Assembly: GCA_900547955.1 (NCBI GenBank)
Contig: URIR01000006.1
Span: forward strand, 1-63,735
Source: an uncultured Eubacteriales bacterium
Lineage (GTDB): Bacteria; Bacillota; Clostridia; Christensenellales; QALW01
Direction: 5' to 3'
DNA: 63,735 nucleotides
The translations under genes and the position numbers were made by a program. A model generated the notes under the pieces. It was not told where the DNA came from. It ran no database searches and worked only from the letters and a program-made list of their open reading frames with translations. Below are positions 33,642 through 43,527 of this stretch, piece by piece (position 1 is the stretch's first letter; every line of letters starts with the position of its first letter).

Positions 33642-34090
33642 AACTGCTAATAATAAATGGTCCCAATCTTAATCTCACGGGCATGCGAGAGCCAGGTATC
33701 TATGGAAGCGAGTCCTTATCTGATATAAACGCCTGGCTGACGCAGGTTACAGCGGGTAAGGCTGAATTGGAGTTCTATCAGTCCAACTGCGAGGGAGAAA
33801 TATGTTCTCGCCTGCACGAGGCAATGGCTGAATATGACGGCGTTATACTTAACGCCGGCGCGTATACTCATTACAGCTACGCCATAAGGGACGCCATAAG
33901 CGCCAGCCGGCTGCCCGTAATTGAGGTGCATATGTCAAATATCCATGCGCGCGAAGAATTCAGGCATAAAAGCGTGCTGGCCGGAGTTTGCCGCGGACAG
34001 ATATGCGGCTTTGGAAAATACTCTTATCTCTTGGCTATTGAAGCGTTTATACATGCTTTAAGCGCTCCTTCTCAAGCCGACAGTCAATAA
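33638..34090 (+). CDS. aroQ: type II 3-dehydroquinate dehydratase
   Basis: A 150-aa dodecameric-type dehydroquinase that forms 3-dehydroshikimate, the substrate of AroE. The motifs NGPNLNLTGMREPGIYG (with the catalytic Tyr), FYQSNCEGEI, LNAGAYTHYSYAIRDA and EVHMSNIHAREEFR are all intact. It overlaps aroE (ATGA). Confidence 0.95.
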   Translation: MKLLIINGPNLNLTGMREPGIYGSESLSDINAWLTQVTAGKAELEFYQSNCEGEICSRLHEAMAEYDGVILNAGAYTHYSYAIRDAISASRLPVIEVHMSNIHAREEFRHKSVLAGVCRGQICGFGKYSYLLAIEAFIHALSAPSQADSQ

Positions 34091-34174
34091 AAAGCAGATT
34101 TTTTCCGGAAGCGCCGACACGCCTGCGCGCTCCTGCCCAAATGCTTTCTTACTCTCATTTTTTAAAAGCCCGCC

Positions 34175-34203
34175 TTGACATTTAAGGGCTTATACCGTAA
34201 AAT
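34175..34203 (+). promoter_or_regulatory. promoter of the secreted repeat protein
   Basis: TTGACA (34175-34180) and TAAAAT (34198-34203), 17-bp spacer, 50 bp before the ATG with AGGAGG close to it. Confidence 0.8.
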
Positions 34204-34253
34204 ATATTTTAGTTGTACTTATATATAAAATTCACAGGAGGAATCCCCTACTT

Positions 34254-35897
34254 ATGAAAAAGCTATTTGCCATCCTGACGGGAGTGCTGCTGCTGTCCCT
34301 TGTATTAACCGGCATCGCCCTGGCCGACCCGGTAACCCAGGATGATATAACCTTTAAAGTAAATGTTTCACCTGCCGGAATAATACCCCCGGCTTCAGAA
34401 AGCGGTACTGTTAGTACAAGTGTTGAGGTCGTTATAACCAATAACACTCCTAATGAAATTACCAATATAGAACTGCGCATACTGGGCAAAACCGTTAAAT
34501 TAGATAAAATTGCCCCGGCAGGCGAAAGCGCAACGGACAGTCTGGCGCTTTCATTAGATTTAACTTCCGACCAGTTAGGCGTAGATTTACCCTTGGTTGT
34601 AGCCTATCATCTTCCCGACGTTCAGGAAGAGCTTAAATACGAAAGCACCTTCCGTGTGGAAAAGGTGTCTCCTGAAATTAAAGCAGAATTATCTGTCAGC
34701 CCATCTGTCAACGGCAAGCAGGGCGAAACCATGGGACCGGACGGGGCCAGCGTCAATTTTGTATATACCATTGAAAACAAAGGCAACGTTAATATAACCG
34801 GAATTTCCATACAGGAGAATATGAAATCGGGCAATTCGTCGGTTAGTACGGATATTTTAAAAGGCCAGGTTTCTCCCAGCAATCCTATTGAGCCCGGAAA
34901 AAGCATTACAGTAACCGGCCATACCGCCACTCTCAGCGGCAACGTAAGCGTTTCGCCCGTTCTGCTCTTTGACACCGAATACGGCAGCAGCGAAAGCAAG
35001 GCGGATACCGTTACTGTTCAAAGATATGTGCCTAAGCTTGATTTTACGCTTACAGTAGCTAATACAAACGTAACCTACGGCTCGTCTACAAAGCTTTATT
35101 ATAAGGTTGTAAACACAGGAAACGTAGCCTTGCAGAATATAAAAATAACCAATGAATCTGGAAACGAAGTCCGCACTATAGCCTCTCTTACACCGGGCAA
35201 CAGCATAAGCGGCGAAGTAAGCATAACGGTAACCAAAACCCGCAGCTATAAATATTCGGTTGCCGCTCAATCTTCTGACGGCCAGTCTATCAGTTCAAGC
35301 GAAAGCGTAACTGTAAATATGGTGCCATTAGAAGCTACCGATATCAAGCTGAATACGACCATTTCGGCTGACAAGCTCGTATTGGACGCGCCCGGCACAG
35401 TAACCATAACCATAAAGGTAACAAATCAGAATGCCTTCGAGCTGAAAAATATCAAAATAGTGGACAGCCGGGATAACACCATCACCACTATCTCCAGCCT
35501 GCTCAGCGACGCAACCGAAACCATAACCCATACAATGGAGCTTAGCTATTCAGAGGAGATATTCGTATGCGCGTATGTGCCTGTCGAGGGAAACTCGGAG
35601 CCGTCCGAATTAGTCTCAAATATGATAAGCATTGAAGTGAACGGCTCTTCTGACGTTACTCCCACTACTTCCGTTACGCCCAGCCCCACCCTTTCGCCTA
35701 CCGCTACCGGTTCAGTTTCCCCCTCTGCTTCAGGCGAAACTGAGCAGACTGGCCTTGGAATTGTAGACATTCTCATAATCGGCTTTATAGTCATACTGGT
35801 GCTGGTAGCTATAGCCGTAGGCGCGCTTATAACTATAAACGTACTGGACAAGAAAAAGAAGGCCAAAAACCGCCAGATGAATCGGAAAATTAAGTAG
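34254..35897 (+). CDS. secreted, membrane-anchored protein with Ig-like (CARDB-type) repeats
   Basis: A 547-aa surface protein of unknown role. It has a signal peptide (residues 1-25, cleavage after IALA) and then three to four beta-rich repeats with phrases such as VNVSPAG, VVNTGNVALQNIKI and VTNQNAFELKNIKI, as in CARDB/DUF11 cell-surface domains. A Ser/Thr/Pro stalk (about 475-505), one membrane helix near 510-535 and a Lys/Arg-rich tail follow. The topology places the repeats outside and the tail inside. It has its own promoter and terminator. Its low-complexity stalk resembles those of the proteins at 44.9 and 47.0 kb. Confidence 0.8.
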   Translation: MKKLFAILTGVLLLSLVLTGIALADPVTQDDITFKVNVSPAGIIPPASESGTVSTSVEVVITNNTPNEITNIELRILGKTVKLDKIAPAGESATDSLALSLDLTSDQLGVDLPLVVAYHLPDVQEELKYESTFRVEKVSPEIKAELSVSPSVNGKQGETMGPDGASVNFVYTIENKGNVNITGISIQENMKSGNSSVSTDILKGQVSPSNPIEPGKSITVTGHTATLSGNVSVSPVLLFDTEYGSSESKADTVTVQRYVPKLDFTLTVANTNVTYGSSTKLYYKVVNTGNVALQNIKITNESGNEVRTIASLTPGNSISGEVSITVTKTRSYKYSVAAQSSDGQSISSSESVTVNMVPLEATDIKLNTTISADKLVLDAPGTVTITIKVTNQNAFELKNIKIVDSRDNTITTISSLLSDATETITHTMELSYSEEIFVCAYVPVEGNSEPSELVSNMISIEVNGSSDVTPTTSVTPSPTLSPTATGSVSPSASGETEQTGLGIVDILIIGFIVILVLVAIAVGALITINVLDKKKKAKNRQMNRKIK

Positions 35898-35918
35898 CCT
35901 GCGGTTGCTTTTCAAGAT

Positions 35919-35955
35919 AAAAAGCCTGCTGCCTTAATTAGGCAGCAGGCTTTTT
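35919..35955. terminator. bidirectional terminator
   Basis: AAAAAGCCTGCTGCCT (35919-35934) and its perfect reverse complement (35940-35955) form a 16-bp hairpin with A- and T-runs. It serves the plus-strand secreted protein gene and the minus-strand mtnA gene. Confidence 0.9.
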
Positions 35956-36021
35956 GTATATTTATATTTTTTAAATTCACAGTATTTCCTACTATGCAGC
36001 CTAAAATGAAATCCGGCAGTC

Positions 36022-37062
36022 TCAGATTTTCCTTAGCAGCTCCAATTCCTGCGGCTTGAAAATTCCCCTTTCTGTTACAAAGGCAGTAATAAGCGAAGCA
36101 GGAGTAACATCAAAGGCAGGATTCCAAACCTTCACTCCTTCAGGCGCCATAGTCCGTTTATACCACATGCCGGTTACCTCGTTTTTTTCTCTTTCCTCTA
36201 TAATTATGCCCCCTCCATCCCGGCAGGCAAAATCAATAGTAGAAACCGGGCAGCACACATAAAAAGGAATTTTGTAATAGCTGGCCAATACCGCGGCGCC
36301 CGACGTACCAATCTTATTGGCCGTATCACCGTTAACAGCCACTCTGTCGCAGCCAACCAAAACCGCGTTTATTTTCCCTAGGCTCATAAGCGCAGCAATC
36401 ATATTATCGCATATTAATGTAACATCCACTCCCGAACAATATAATTCATATGAGGTAAGCCGCGCTCCCTGCAAAAGCGGCCTGGTTTCCGCCGCAAATA
36501 CCTTTAATGCTTTTCCGGCTGCATAAGCGGCATAAATAGGCGCAGTAGCCGTGCCGCAGCCGGTTGTAGCCAAGGCTCCAGCATTACAGTAGGTTAATAC
36601 CCCGTCCGCGCCGGCGAGCAGCCTTAAGCCATATTCCCCTATCTTTCTGCAGCACTCTATATCCTCCTGAATAATTTGAGCGCATTCATGGGCCAAAGCT
36701 TTCTTTATATCCTCAGTCCCCCCGCAGACGCTTAACGCCGCCCTTTCCATGCGGGAAAGCGCCCAGAATAAATTAACGGCAGTAGGCCGGCTGTCAGAAA
36801 GCACCTTCTTTACACGCTCCAATTCACGCATAAAACCCGCTATATCCTTATTAAGCAGCCGCTTAGCCTCCAAATAATACGCGCATGCCGCGGCCGCGCC
36901 TATAGCCGGAGCCCCGCGAACTCTTAAAAAGCGTATAGCCTCGGCCGCTTCTTCGGCAGTATGTATGGATATATATTTTTCCTCACCCGGAAGCAAGGTC
37001 TGATCCAAGATAACCAATTCGGAGCTTTTATCGTTTAAATAAAGAGTTTTCGGCAAGGGCAT
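36022..37062 (-). CDS. mtnA: S-methyl-5-thioribose-1-phosphate isomerase
   Basis: Methionine-salvage enzyme (346 aa) that opens methylthioribose 1-phosphate to the ribulose form. RVRGAPAIGAAAA, the catalytic Cys in TGCGTATAPIY and the catalytic Asp in VGCDRVAVNGDTANKIGT are present, as in the MtnA/eIF2B family. No other salvage genes are adjacent. It may act on related sugar phosphates, as some members do. The polyamine importer at 20 kb makes a link with methylthioadenosine recycling possible. The 284-bp gap upstream holds no clear feature. Confidence 0.9.
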   Translation of the reverse strand: MPLPKTLYLNDKSSELVILDQTLLPGEEKYISIHTAEEAAEAIRFLRVRGAPAIGAAAACAYYLEAKRLLNKDIAGFMRELERVKKVLSDSRPTAVNLFWALSRMERAALSVCGGTEDIKKALAHECAQIIQEDIECCRKIGEYGLRLLAGADGVLTYCNAGALATTGCGTATAPIYAAYAAGKALKVFAAETRPLLQGARLTSYELYCSGVDVTLICDNMIAALMSLGKINAVLVGCDRVAVNGDTANKIGTSGAAVLASYYKIPFYVCCPVSTIDFACRDGGGIIIEEREKNEVTGMWYKRTMAPEGVKVWNPAFDVTPASLITAFVTERGIFKPQELELLRKI

Positions 37063-37346
37063 ATTATATCTCCTATATATTGTAATTGCGCCGTACCAGC
37101 GCTAAACCTTATTAAATACCGCAGGGACCTTATAAGGCAAAATCCTGAACCCTAGAGACAGATGCTTTATCCCTTTTGCAGCGCGGCCGCAAGCATAAAT
37201 ACAAAAGCAATTTAAGTACAAAAATGTGAAAAACCGGAATGTTTTTCCCTCGTCATCGCACTATATTCTATTAAATTGCGTTTTTAAAAAAGGCGGAAAA
37301 ATTTACATTCTCCCGCCAGCATACTTAAATACCTTACTTAATAAAA

Positions 37347-38432
37347 TCAATTATCCTCATCCAGGGAATCTATTTCATCCTCTTCAGCAGAAGAAGCCGC
37401 TCCCGCTTTTTTAGGAGGCTTCTTTTTACCAGACCCAATAATTTCACTCAGCTTATCCAGCATCGCGTGTATCTGGGAATCCAGCATAGTTCTAAAGTCA
37501 GGATGCTCCAAAATATAATCCTTAGCATTATCCCGTCCCTGGCCTATGCGCTGTCCCTCATATGAGAACCACGAACCGCTCTTCTCAATTATACCCAAAT
37601 CCACAGCTGCATCCAGCAAACAGCCTTCCAGGCTTATACCCTTACCATATAAAATATCCACTTCCACCTGCTTGAACGGAGGCGCAACCTTATTCTTCAC
37701 TACCTTAATCTTAGTCTTATTACCTATTATATCAGTACCTGATTTAATAACGTCCGCCTTTCTTATATCCAAACGAATTGTAGATTAAAATTTCAATGCC
37801 CGGCCTCCTGTAGTAACCTCCGGATTGCCAAACATTACTCCCACTTTTTCGCGGAGCTGGTTTATGAAAATAGCCGTGCAGTTAGTCTTGCTTATTATCC
37901 CCGTAAGCTTGCGCAGGGCCTGAGACATAAGCCTTGCGTGAGCGCCCACATGCGAGCTTCCCATATCGCCGTCTATTTCAGAACGGGGCACCAGAGCCGC
38001 AACCGAATCCACAACGACAAGGTCGATAGCCGCGCTGCGCACAAGAGCCTCAAATATATCAAGCCCCTGCTCTCCAGTATCTGGCTGAGATATATATAAT
38101 TCGTCTATATCCACTCCTAAGGCTTTGGCATAAATTGGGTCCAACGCATGCTCGGCGTCAATAAACGCCACCGTTCCGCCCAACTTCTGGGTCTGAGCTA
38201 CAATATGCAGAGCTACGGTAGTTTTGCCCGAAGATTCAGGCCCGTATATTTCTATAATACGCCCCTTAGGAATGCCGCCTACTCCCAGCGCGGCGTCAAG
38301 CTGCACGCAGCCCGTAGGAATAACCTCAAGATTCATATTGGCGGCAGAATCACCCAGCTTCATAACTGCGCCCTTGCCGTGCTCCTTTTCAATTTTGGCA
38401 AGCGCCGCGTCTAATGCCTTTTGCTTGTCCAT
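37347..38432 (-). pseudogene. recA: recA with one in-frame stop codon
   Basis: Recombinase RecA, which forms filaments on single-stranded DNA, drives strand exchange and triggers the SOS response. The N-terminal part (215 aa) has Walker A GPESSGKT, Walker B LVVVD, and the L2 region with GNPEVTTGGRALKF. Codon 216 is TAA (37785-37787) where RecA proteins have Tyr (KFYAS in E. coli, Tyr218). The same frame continues without any other defect (STIRLDIRKADVIKSG and on) for about 145 codons to the normal acidic tail and stop at 37347. One base change explains it. There is no Shine-Dalgarno for restart after the TAA. It may be a sequencing or assembly error, a strain mutation or read-through. Confidence 0.75.
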
Positions 38433-38548
38433 ATCTGCTCCGTTTCTCCGCAGCGATAATTTACCGGAAAACTGTCGGCTGCGGCAGACAAATTTTCCAT
38501 TTTATCCGGCGTCCTGTTTTTTCGGAATTTCATTTAAACTGCTTTCAA

Positions 38549-38578
38549 ATTATAAACGAAGGCAGCGCCGTTAATCAA
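38549..38578 (-). promoter_or_regulatory. promoter of recA
   Basis: TTGATT (38573-38578) and TATAAT (38549-38554) on the minus strand, 18-bp spacer, about 115 bp before the recA ATG. I saw no clear LexA/DinR palindrome nearby. Confidence 0.55.
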
Positions 38579-38633
38579 GTTGTATTTATTATATAATAAA
38601 TTATCGATAAATGCCAGAGTTTTTTAAAAAATA

Positions 38634-39107
38634 TCAAACCAAGCCCAGCCTTCCGGCCAGCAATTCTATCGCCGTTTGAGCAGCCTGACGCATAATTTCC
38701 TCACGCGTGCCTTTAAGCTCCAGCTTGTACGCAAACTCCCCCTGCGGAAGATTCAAGCCCACATACACAAGTCCTACGGGCTTTTTTTCGCTTCCTCCGC
38801 TCGGCCCGGCAATGCCCGTGGTACTTAAAGCCACATCGCTGCCCGAATTATTTTTAGCACCCCTAGCCATAGCGCGCGCGCATTCCTCGCTCACCGCTCC
38901 GTATGTATTAATAATATCCTCTTCTACTCCTAAACGGCTTATCTTAGCTTGATTGCTGTAAGCCACCGTGCCGCACAGATATACGCTGCTGATTCCCGGA
39001 AAGCTGACCAGCATAGCCGAAAGCAGGCCTCCCGTGCACGATTCAGCAAGAGATACGGTAGTTTTAGTATTTATTAAATATTCGCACAGCTTTTTTAGCA
39101 CATCCAT
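38634..39107 (-). CDS. pncC: CinA C-terminal domain protein (nicotinamide mononucleotide amidohydrolase type)
   Basis: A 157-aa stand-alone version of the C-terminal domain of CinA, which deamidates nicotinamide mononucleotide in NAD salvage. AESCTGGLLSAMLVSFPGIS, TVAYSNQAK and GIAGPSGGSEKKPVGLVY are characteristic. The N-terminal domain of full CinA is absent. The ATG touches the pgsA stop, and recA follows, matching the common pgsA-cinA-recA order. Confidence 0.93.
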   Translation of the reverse strand: MDVLKKLCEYLINTKTTVSLAESCTGGLLSAMLVSFPGISSVYLCGTVAYSNQAKISRLGVEEDIINTYGAVSEECARAMARGAKNNSGSDVALSTTGIAGPSGGSEKKPVGLVYVGLNLPQGEFAYKLELKGTREEIMRQAAQTAIELLAGRLGLV

Positions 39108-39638
39108 CTATTTAAGCAGCTCCTTGTTAAGATAAACATAACGCACGCCTGAAATAATGGTAAGTATAACGGCGGCGCTCAAAAAAATTAAATCCATTGG
39201 CAAGCCGATAAGGTTAAACGGCATATTATCCAGCATTAACAGCACTATCGCTATATCCTGCACTATAGTTTTAAGCTTGCCCCAGCCATCGGCGGCTATT
39301 ATATTATTATTCGACGCAGCTATTACCCTAAAGCCTGTAACTGCAAATTCCCTTGCTATAATAATAATGGTTGCAACAGTTATATACAGACTGCCGGTAT
39401 GCCATATAAGCAGTATAAGCGCGGAAATATTAAGCATTTTATCCGCTATAGGGTCTAGAAATTTGCCCAAAACCGTAACCATATTCCGTTTGCGGGCAAG
39501 CTGGCCGTCCAATATATCCGTTAGCGCCGCTAAAACAAAAATCACAGCAGCAGCTATTCGCCAGCCCAGGCAGTAAACAACCGCCATAACCGGAATTAAA
39601 AATATCCTGAGCAGGGTCAGCTTATTTGCAATATTCAT
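39108..39638 (-). CDS. pgsA: CDP-diacylglycerol-glycerol-3-phosphate 3-phosphatidyltransferase
   Basis: A membrane enzyme (176 aa) of the CDP-alcohol phosphotransferase family that makes phosphatidylglycerol phosphate. The catalytic signature DG-x2-AR-x8-G-x3-D-x3-D is visible as DGQLARKRNMVTVLGKFLDP followed by IAD. About five or six membrane segments are present. It uses CDP-diacylglycerol from CdsA (27.6 kb). Confidence 0.95.
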   Translation of the reverse strand: MNIANKLTLLRIFLIPVMAVVYCLGWRIAAAVIFVLAALTDILDGQLARKRNMVTVLGKFLDPIADKMLNISALILLIWHTGSLYITVATIIIIAREFAVTGFRVIAASNNNIIAADGWGKLKTIVQDIAIVLLMLDNMPFNLIGLPMDLIFLSAAVILTIISGVRYVYLNKELLK

Positions 39639-39656
39639 AAGACATATCCTCGCAAT

Positions 39657-40967
39657 CTAGAATAATTGAGCATATAAATCATAAGCGAAGGCATCGCTTA
39701 TAATCACATTTTTCATATCGCCCGGCTTCAACAGGCAATCTGCGCTTAAAAAGGTTTTTCCGTCTACATCCGGCCCCTGGAAAAAACAGCGGCCGTAATA
39801 TTGCCCCGTTTCTTCGTCCCGTCCCTCTATAAGCATCTTATATGTATTTCCTATCCGGGCCTGATTGAGCTTATGGGACATTTCTCCCTGACGAAGCATT
39901 ATACCGTCCAGACGGGTGCTCGCCGTAGAAAAACGCACCTTATGCCGCATATTAATTGCCGGCGTATTCTCTTCAGGGGAAAATACAAACGCACCCAAAT
40001 GGTCAAACGGACGCAGCGTAATATAATTCAAAAGCGCGGTATAGTCGCGCGAAGTTTCGCCCGGATAACCCGTCATTATGGTAGTGCGAATTCCCCAGCC
40101 GCTGTTAAAGGAGCGTATTTTATCATACAAATGAGTAATATCCGACTGTACATAATGCCTGTTCATAGCCTTAAGCAGCTTATCCTGAGTATGCTGAACG
40201 GGCACGTCCAGATAATTGCAGACCGTCGGAGAAGCATTCATATATTCCAGAAGCTGGTCGCTCACTCTGCCCGGATAAGCATAAAGCAAGCGTATCCATT
40301 CAAAGCCCATGCCATCCAGCGCCTTAACCAGTTCCAAAAGGCCCTTATCCTTATCCCTATAAACCGTTATGTCCTGCGCAGTTATATTCAATTCCTTTAC
40401 GCCTCTTGCTTTCAGCATCTGCGCCTCCTCAAGAAGGCTCTCAAAGCTGCGTGGAATATATTTGCCGCGTATTCCCGGAATGGCGCAATAGCCGCAGCGA
40501 TTATTGCACCCCTCAGAAATCTTAAGATAAGCCATATAATGCGGAGTCGCCAATACCCGGCAGGACGCGGCCCAATCTAAATATCCGGCGTCGCCCTGAG
40601 TGAAAACCGGCCGTTTTCCCTCAAGCGCCCGTTGAATGCATTCGCAAATTCTGGGATATTGATATACGCCCATCAGGCCGTCCAGCTCGGGTATTTCCTC
40701 CATAAGCTGCTCTGGATATCTTTGGGAAAGACAGCCTGTAGCTATAACGGCGCGGCATGCAGGCTTATACTGAAGCATTTCAAAAATTGTGTTTATACCC
40801 TCCTGCTTGGCGTCGGTTATAAAGCCGCAGGTATTGATTATTATCACCTCGGCTTTTTCAGGAGCGCTTACTAAAGTATGTCCTCCCTCCTTAAGCAGGC
40901 CGAGCATTACCTCCGTATCTACTAGATTTTTATTGCAGCCTAATGAAACTATGTATACGCGGCTCAT
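39657..40967 (-). CDS. rimO: ribosomal protein S12 methylthiotransferase RimO
   Basis: A radical-SAM enzyme (436 aa) that methylthiolates an aspartate of S12. The N-terminal domain binds a second cluster (VSLGCNKNLVDTE, NTCGF, ATGCLSQR), the radical-SAM motif is EGCNNRCGYCAIPGIRG and a C-terminal TRAM domain ends the protein. SLGCNKNLVD distinguishes RimO from MiaB. The ATG lies 3 bp after the ftsK stop with GGAAGGA overlapping it. Confidence 0.95.
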   Translation of the reverse strand: MSRVYIVSLGCNKNLVDTEVMLGLLKEGGHTLVSAPEKAEVIIINTCGFITDAKQEGINTIFEMLQYKPACRAVIATGCLSQRYPEQLMEEIPELDGLMGVYQYPRICECIQRALEGKRPVFTQGDAGYLDWAASCRVLATPHYMAYLKISEGCNNRCGYCAIPGIRGKYIPRSFESLLEEAQMLKARGVKELNITAQDITVYRDKDKGLLELVKALDGMGFEWIRLLYAYPGRVSDQLLEYMNASPTVCNYLDVPVQHTQDKLLKAMNRHYVQSDITHLYDKIRSFNSGWGIRTTIMTGYPGETSRDYTALLNYITLRPFDHLGAFVFSPEENTPAINMRHKVRFSTASTRLDGIMLRQGEMSHKLNQARIGNTYKMLIEGRDEETGQYYGRCFFQGPDVDGKTFLSADCLLKPGDMKNVIISDAFAYDLYAQLF

Positions 40968-40970
40968 AAA

Positions 40971-43328
40971 TCATTCCTTCCGGTAAATCTCGTTATACTG
41001 CTGACGGGTCATAATAATCTCACGGGGCTTGCTGCCCTGAGAAGGACCTATGATATGCATGCGCTCCATGGTATCTATAATACGGCCCGCACGGGCATAT
41101 CCTATACCCAGCTTGCGCTGAAGCAGAGAAATGGAAGCCTGCTCGTTATCTATTACAATTTCTATTGCCTTAGGCAGCAGCTCGTCAGAATCGTCATCCG
41201 TTTCAAGAGGATCGCTTTTAGCGCCTTTCCCACCTACCAGCTCTATGCATTCCTCTTCAATATATTCAGGCTCAGACACGGATTCCTTAATAAAATTAAC
41301 CACCCGCTCCACTTCTATTTCATCTATAAAAGCCCCCTGAACGCGCAGAGGCTTAAATTCGCCGTTGTGATGATACAGCATATCCCCCCGGCCCAGCAGC
41401 TTTTCCGCGCCTACCATATCCAAAATAGTACGCGAATCATGCGAGGAGGAGACGGCAAAAGCCATGCGCGACGGTATATTAGCCTTTATAACGCCCGTTA
41501 TAACATTGACGCTTGGGCGCTGAGTAGCCAGCACAAGATAAATACCCGCCGCTCTGGCAAGCTGAGCGATGCGCATAACGCTGTCCTCTACCTCGCCCGG
41601 AGCAACCATCATTAAATCATTTAACTCATCCACTATAACCACTATCCTGGGCATGCCCGGCTCTCCCGCCTGACGGGATACCTCGTTATACCGCGCAATA
41701 TCCTTAACTTTCTTGCGGTTAAATTCGCTGTATCTGTTCTCCATCTCGCGTACCACATATTGAAGCGCGCCGGCAGCCTTTTTAGGGTCGGTAACTACCG
41801 GCAGAAGCAGATTGGGTATGCCGTTATATACGCTCAATTCTACCTTTTTGGGGTCAATAAGAATCATGCGCACATCCTCCGGCCTTGATTTATACAGCAG
41901 GCTTATAATAAGACAGTTAATGGCTACGCTCTTACCTGAACCCGTTTGTCCCGCTATGAGCAAATGCGGCATTTTAGCTATATCCGCTACTATCGGCCGT
42001 CCGGTTATATCCTTTCCTAGAGCCATAGTAACGCATGATGGACTATTGCGGAAAGCCTCGCTTTCAATTACTTCGCGCAAAGAAACCATTGATACGCTGC
42101 CGTTAGGTATTTCTATTCCCACGGCGCTTTTCCCCGGTATAGGCGCCTCTATGCGCACGCCCGTAGCCGCCATAGCCAGAGCTATATCGTCGGCAAGCGC
42201 AGCTATGCGGTTAACCCTTACTCCTTTAGCTATAGTAAGCTCATAACGGGTTATGGCCGGGCCTATCGTTATATTTTCCACCTGCGCCCCTACTCCAAAG
42301 CTGCGCAGAGTGGATTCCAGCTTTTCTATATTTTCAGTCTGATCCTGCTTTATATTATGCTTAATCGGCGCAGGCGGATTTAACAGGCTGGTAGGCGGAA
42401 AACGATATATCTGAGCCGAATCGCGCGGCGGAGTTAATATATTTTCAGCATGCGTTTTTTCCGGTTGGGCTCTCTCCTCTGATTCTTCCTTCTGAATACT
42501 CTCCTCCTCAAGCTCTCCTATTTCCTCCTGCGCCGCCTCTGGCAAATTATCATAGTGGCTGGTTATGGTTATCTTCCTGGCTCCTCCTACCGACAGAGGG
42601 GCCTGCGCTTCTAAAGAACCGTCATGCTCCTCCCTGATAGGCTCCTTAGGCTCGTCGTCCTCTATAAGGTCGTCAAACATCTGAGCCTGCCGGCGTTTTT
42701 CTCTTTCCTCCCTATGACTTTCGCGGTAAGCCGCAGCATGGTCGGATATTACGTCTATCTTCTCCTTAACCTTTTTGCCAGCTTCTCTGTATGAAAAATT
42801 AAAAAGCAGAATAACTGTAGCGGCTACGCCGGCAAGCATAAGAATCATAGTAAGCGGACGGCCTAAAAACGCTGTAAGCGGATATATATATATTTCTGTA
42901 AAAAGGCCCATATTGGCGCTGCGGGCAGCACCGTCCTGAAAGCATCTGCCCAGCGCCGGAAAAAAGCCCAGCTCGGTATATGGCGGAACACACAGGCAAT
43001 GAATAAAGCCTATAAGGCTTAACACAAAAACTATAGTTGAAGCCAGCTTGCCCTTATGCACAGTAATTTTCTTTAATATAATCCTGAATACGCCAAATAT
43101 GGCAAACAAAACAGGAATAATATACGCAAGCAGGCCAAAGCATCCTAAAAGCGCCATATTAATATAGCGCGGAACCACCGCAGAATCCCCCATAATAAGG
43201 CAAGCAAGCAGAATAACGCCTACGGCAATAAGCAATATGCCCTGGAATTCATGCCTAAGATTCTTTTTTTGCTTATTATTCCGCTTTTTATTTCCGCCCG
43301 TGCTTTTTTTCCTTGCGTTACCCGCCAT
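40971..43328 (-). CDS. ftsK: DNA translocase FtsK/SpoIIIE
   Basis: A 785-aa chromosome pump for division or sporulation septa. Four membrane segments fill about residues 30-190. A charged, low-complexity linker (about 190-330) leads to the motor with Walker A GQTGSGKS (about 455-462) and LIDPKKVELSVYNGIPNLLL. The C-terminal gamma winged helix (LLQRKLGIGYARAGRIID) reads orienting sequences. The length and location beside rimO-pgsA-pncC-recA fit the SpoIIIE/SftA group. Whether it acts in sporulation cannot be told here. Confidence 0.94.
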   Translation of the reverse strand: MAGNARKKSTGGNKKRNNKQKKNLRHEFQGILLIAVGVILLACLIMGDSAVVPRYINMALLGCFGLLAYIIPVLFAIFGVFRIILKKITVHKGKLASTIVFVLSLIGFIHCLCVPPYTELGFFPALGRCFQDGAARSANMGLFTEIYIYPLTAFLGRPLTMILMLAGVAATVILLFNFSYREAGKKVKEKIDVISDHAAAYRESHREEREKRRQAQMFDDLIEDDEPKEPIREEHDGSLEAQAPLSVGGARKITITSHYDNLPEAAQEEIGELEEESIQKEESEERAQPEKTHAENILTPPRDSAQIYRFPPTSLLNPPAPIKHNIKQDQTENIEKLESTLRSFGVGAQVENITIGPAITRYELTIAKGVRVNRIAALADDIALAMAATGVRIEAPIPGKSAVGIEIPNGSVSMVSLREVIESEAFRNSPSCVTMALGKDITGRPIVADIAKMPHLLIAGQTGSGKSVAINCLIISLLYKSRPEDVRMILIDPKKVELSVYNGIPNLLLPVVTDPKKAAGALQYVVREMENRYSEFNRKKVKDIARYNEVSRQAGEPGMPRIVVIVDELNDLMMVAPGEVEDSVMRIAQLARAAGIYLVLATQRPSVNVITGVIKANIPSRMAFAVSSSHDSRTILDMVGAEKLLGRGDMLYHHNGEFKPLRVQGAFIDEIEVERVVNFIKESVSEPEYIEEECIELVGGKGAKSDPLETDDDSDELLPKAIEIVIDNEQASISLLQRKLGIGYARAGRIIDTMERMHIIGPSQGSKPREIIMTRQQYNEIYRKE

Positions 43329-43476
43329 TATATACGCACTCCTTAAAAATACTATCTAACAGTATAGCACAAAACGCCGCGTTTGTGTATAAAATAAACT
43401 TTCTTGAGCCGAGGTGTTTGTTAAATATTTAACAACCGTGCTTCCGCTCATATAAATACATCCTTGATAAAAGCGT

Positions 43477-43505
43477 GCCGCCCGTCCCCGCAGGAACAAG
43501 GCGGC
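43477..43505 (-). terminator. possible terminator after mreB
   Basis: GCCGCC (43477-43482) pairs with GGCGGC (43500-43505), and on the minus strand TTTTATC follows soon after. It lies 23 bp beyond the mreB stop. The short stem makes it a weak call. Confidence 0.4.
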
Positions 43506-43527
43506 AAGGCAATAAAATGCAGCCGTA

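Noticed and set aside
37347..37772. Reading the second half of recA as an independent gene
   Set aside because: It starts at a TTG inside a conserved strand, has no ribosome site and is in the same frame as the first half.
37773..37787. An intein or intron in recA
   Set aside because: Nothing is inserted: the codons on both sides of the TAA align directly with normal RecA.
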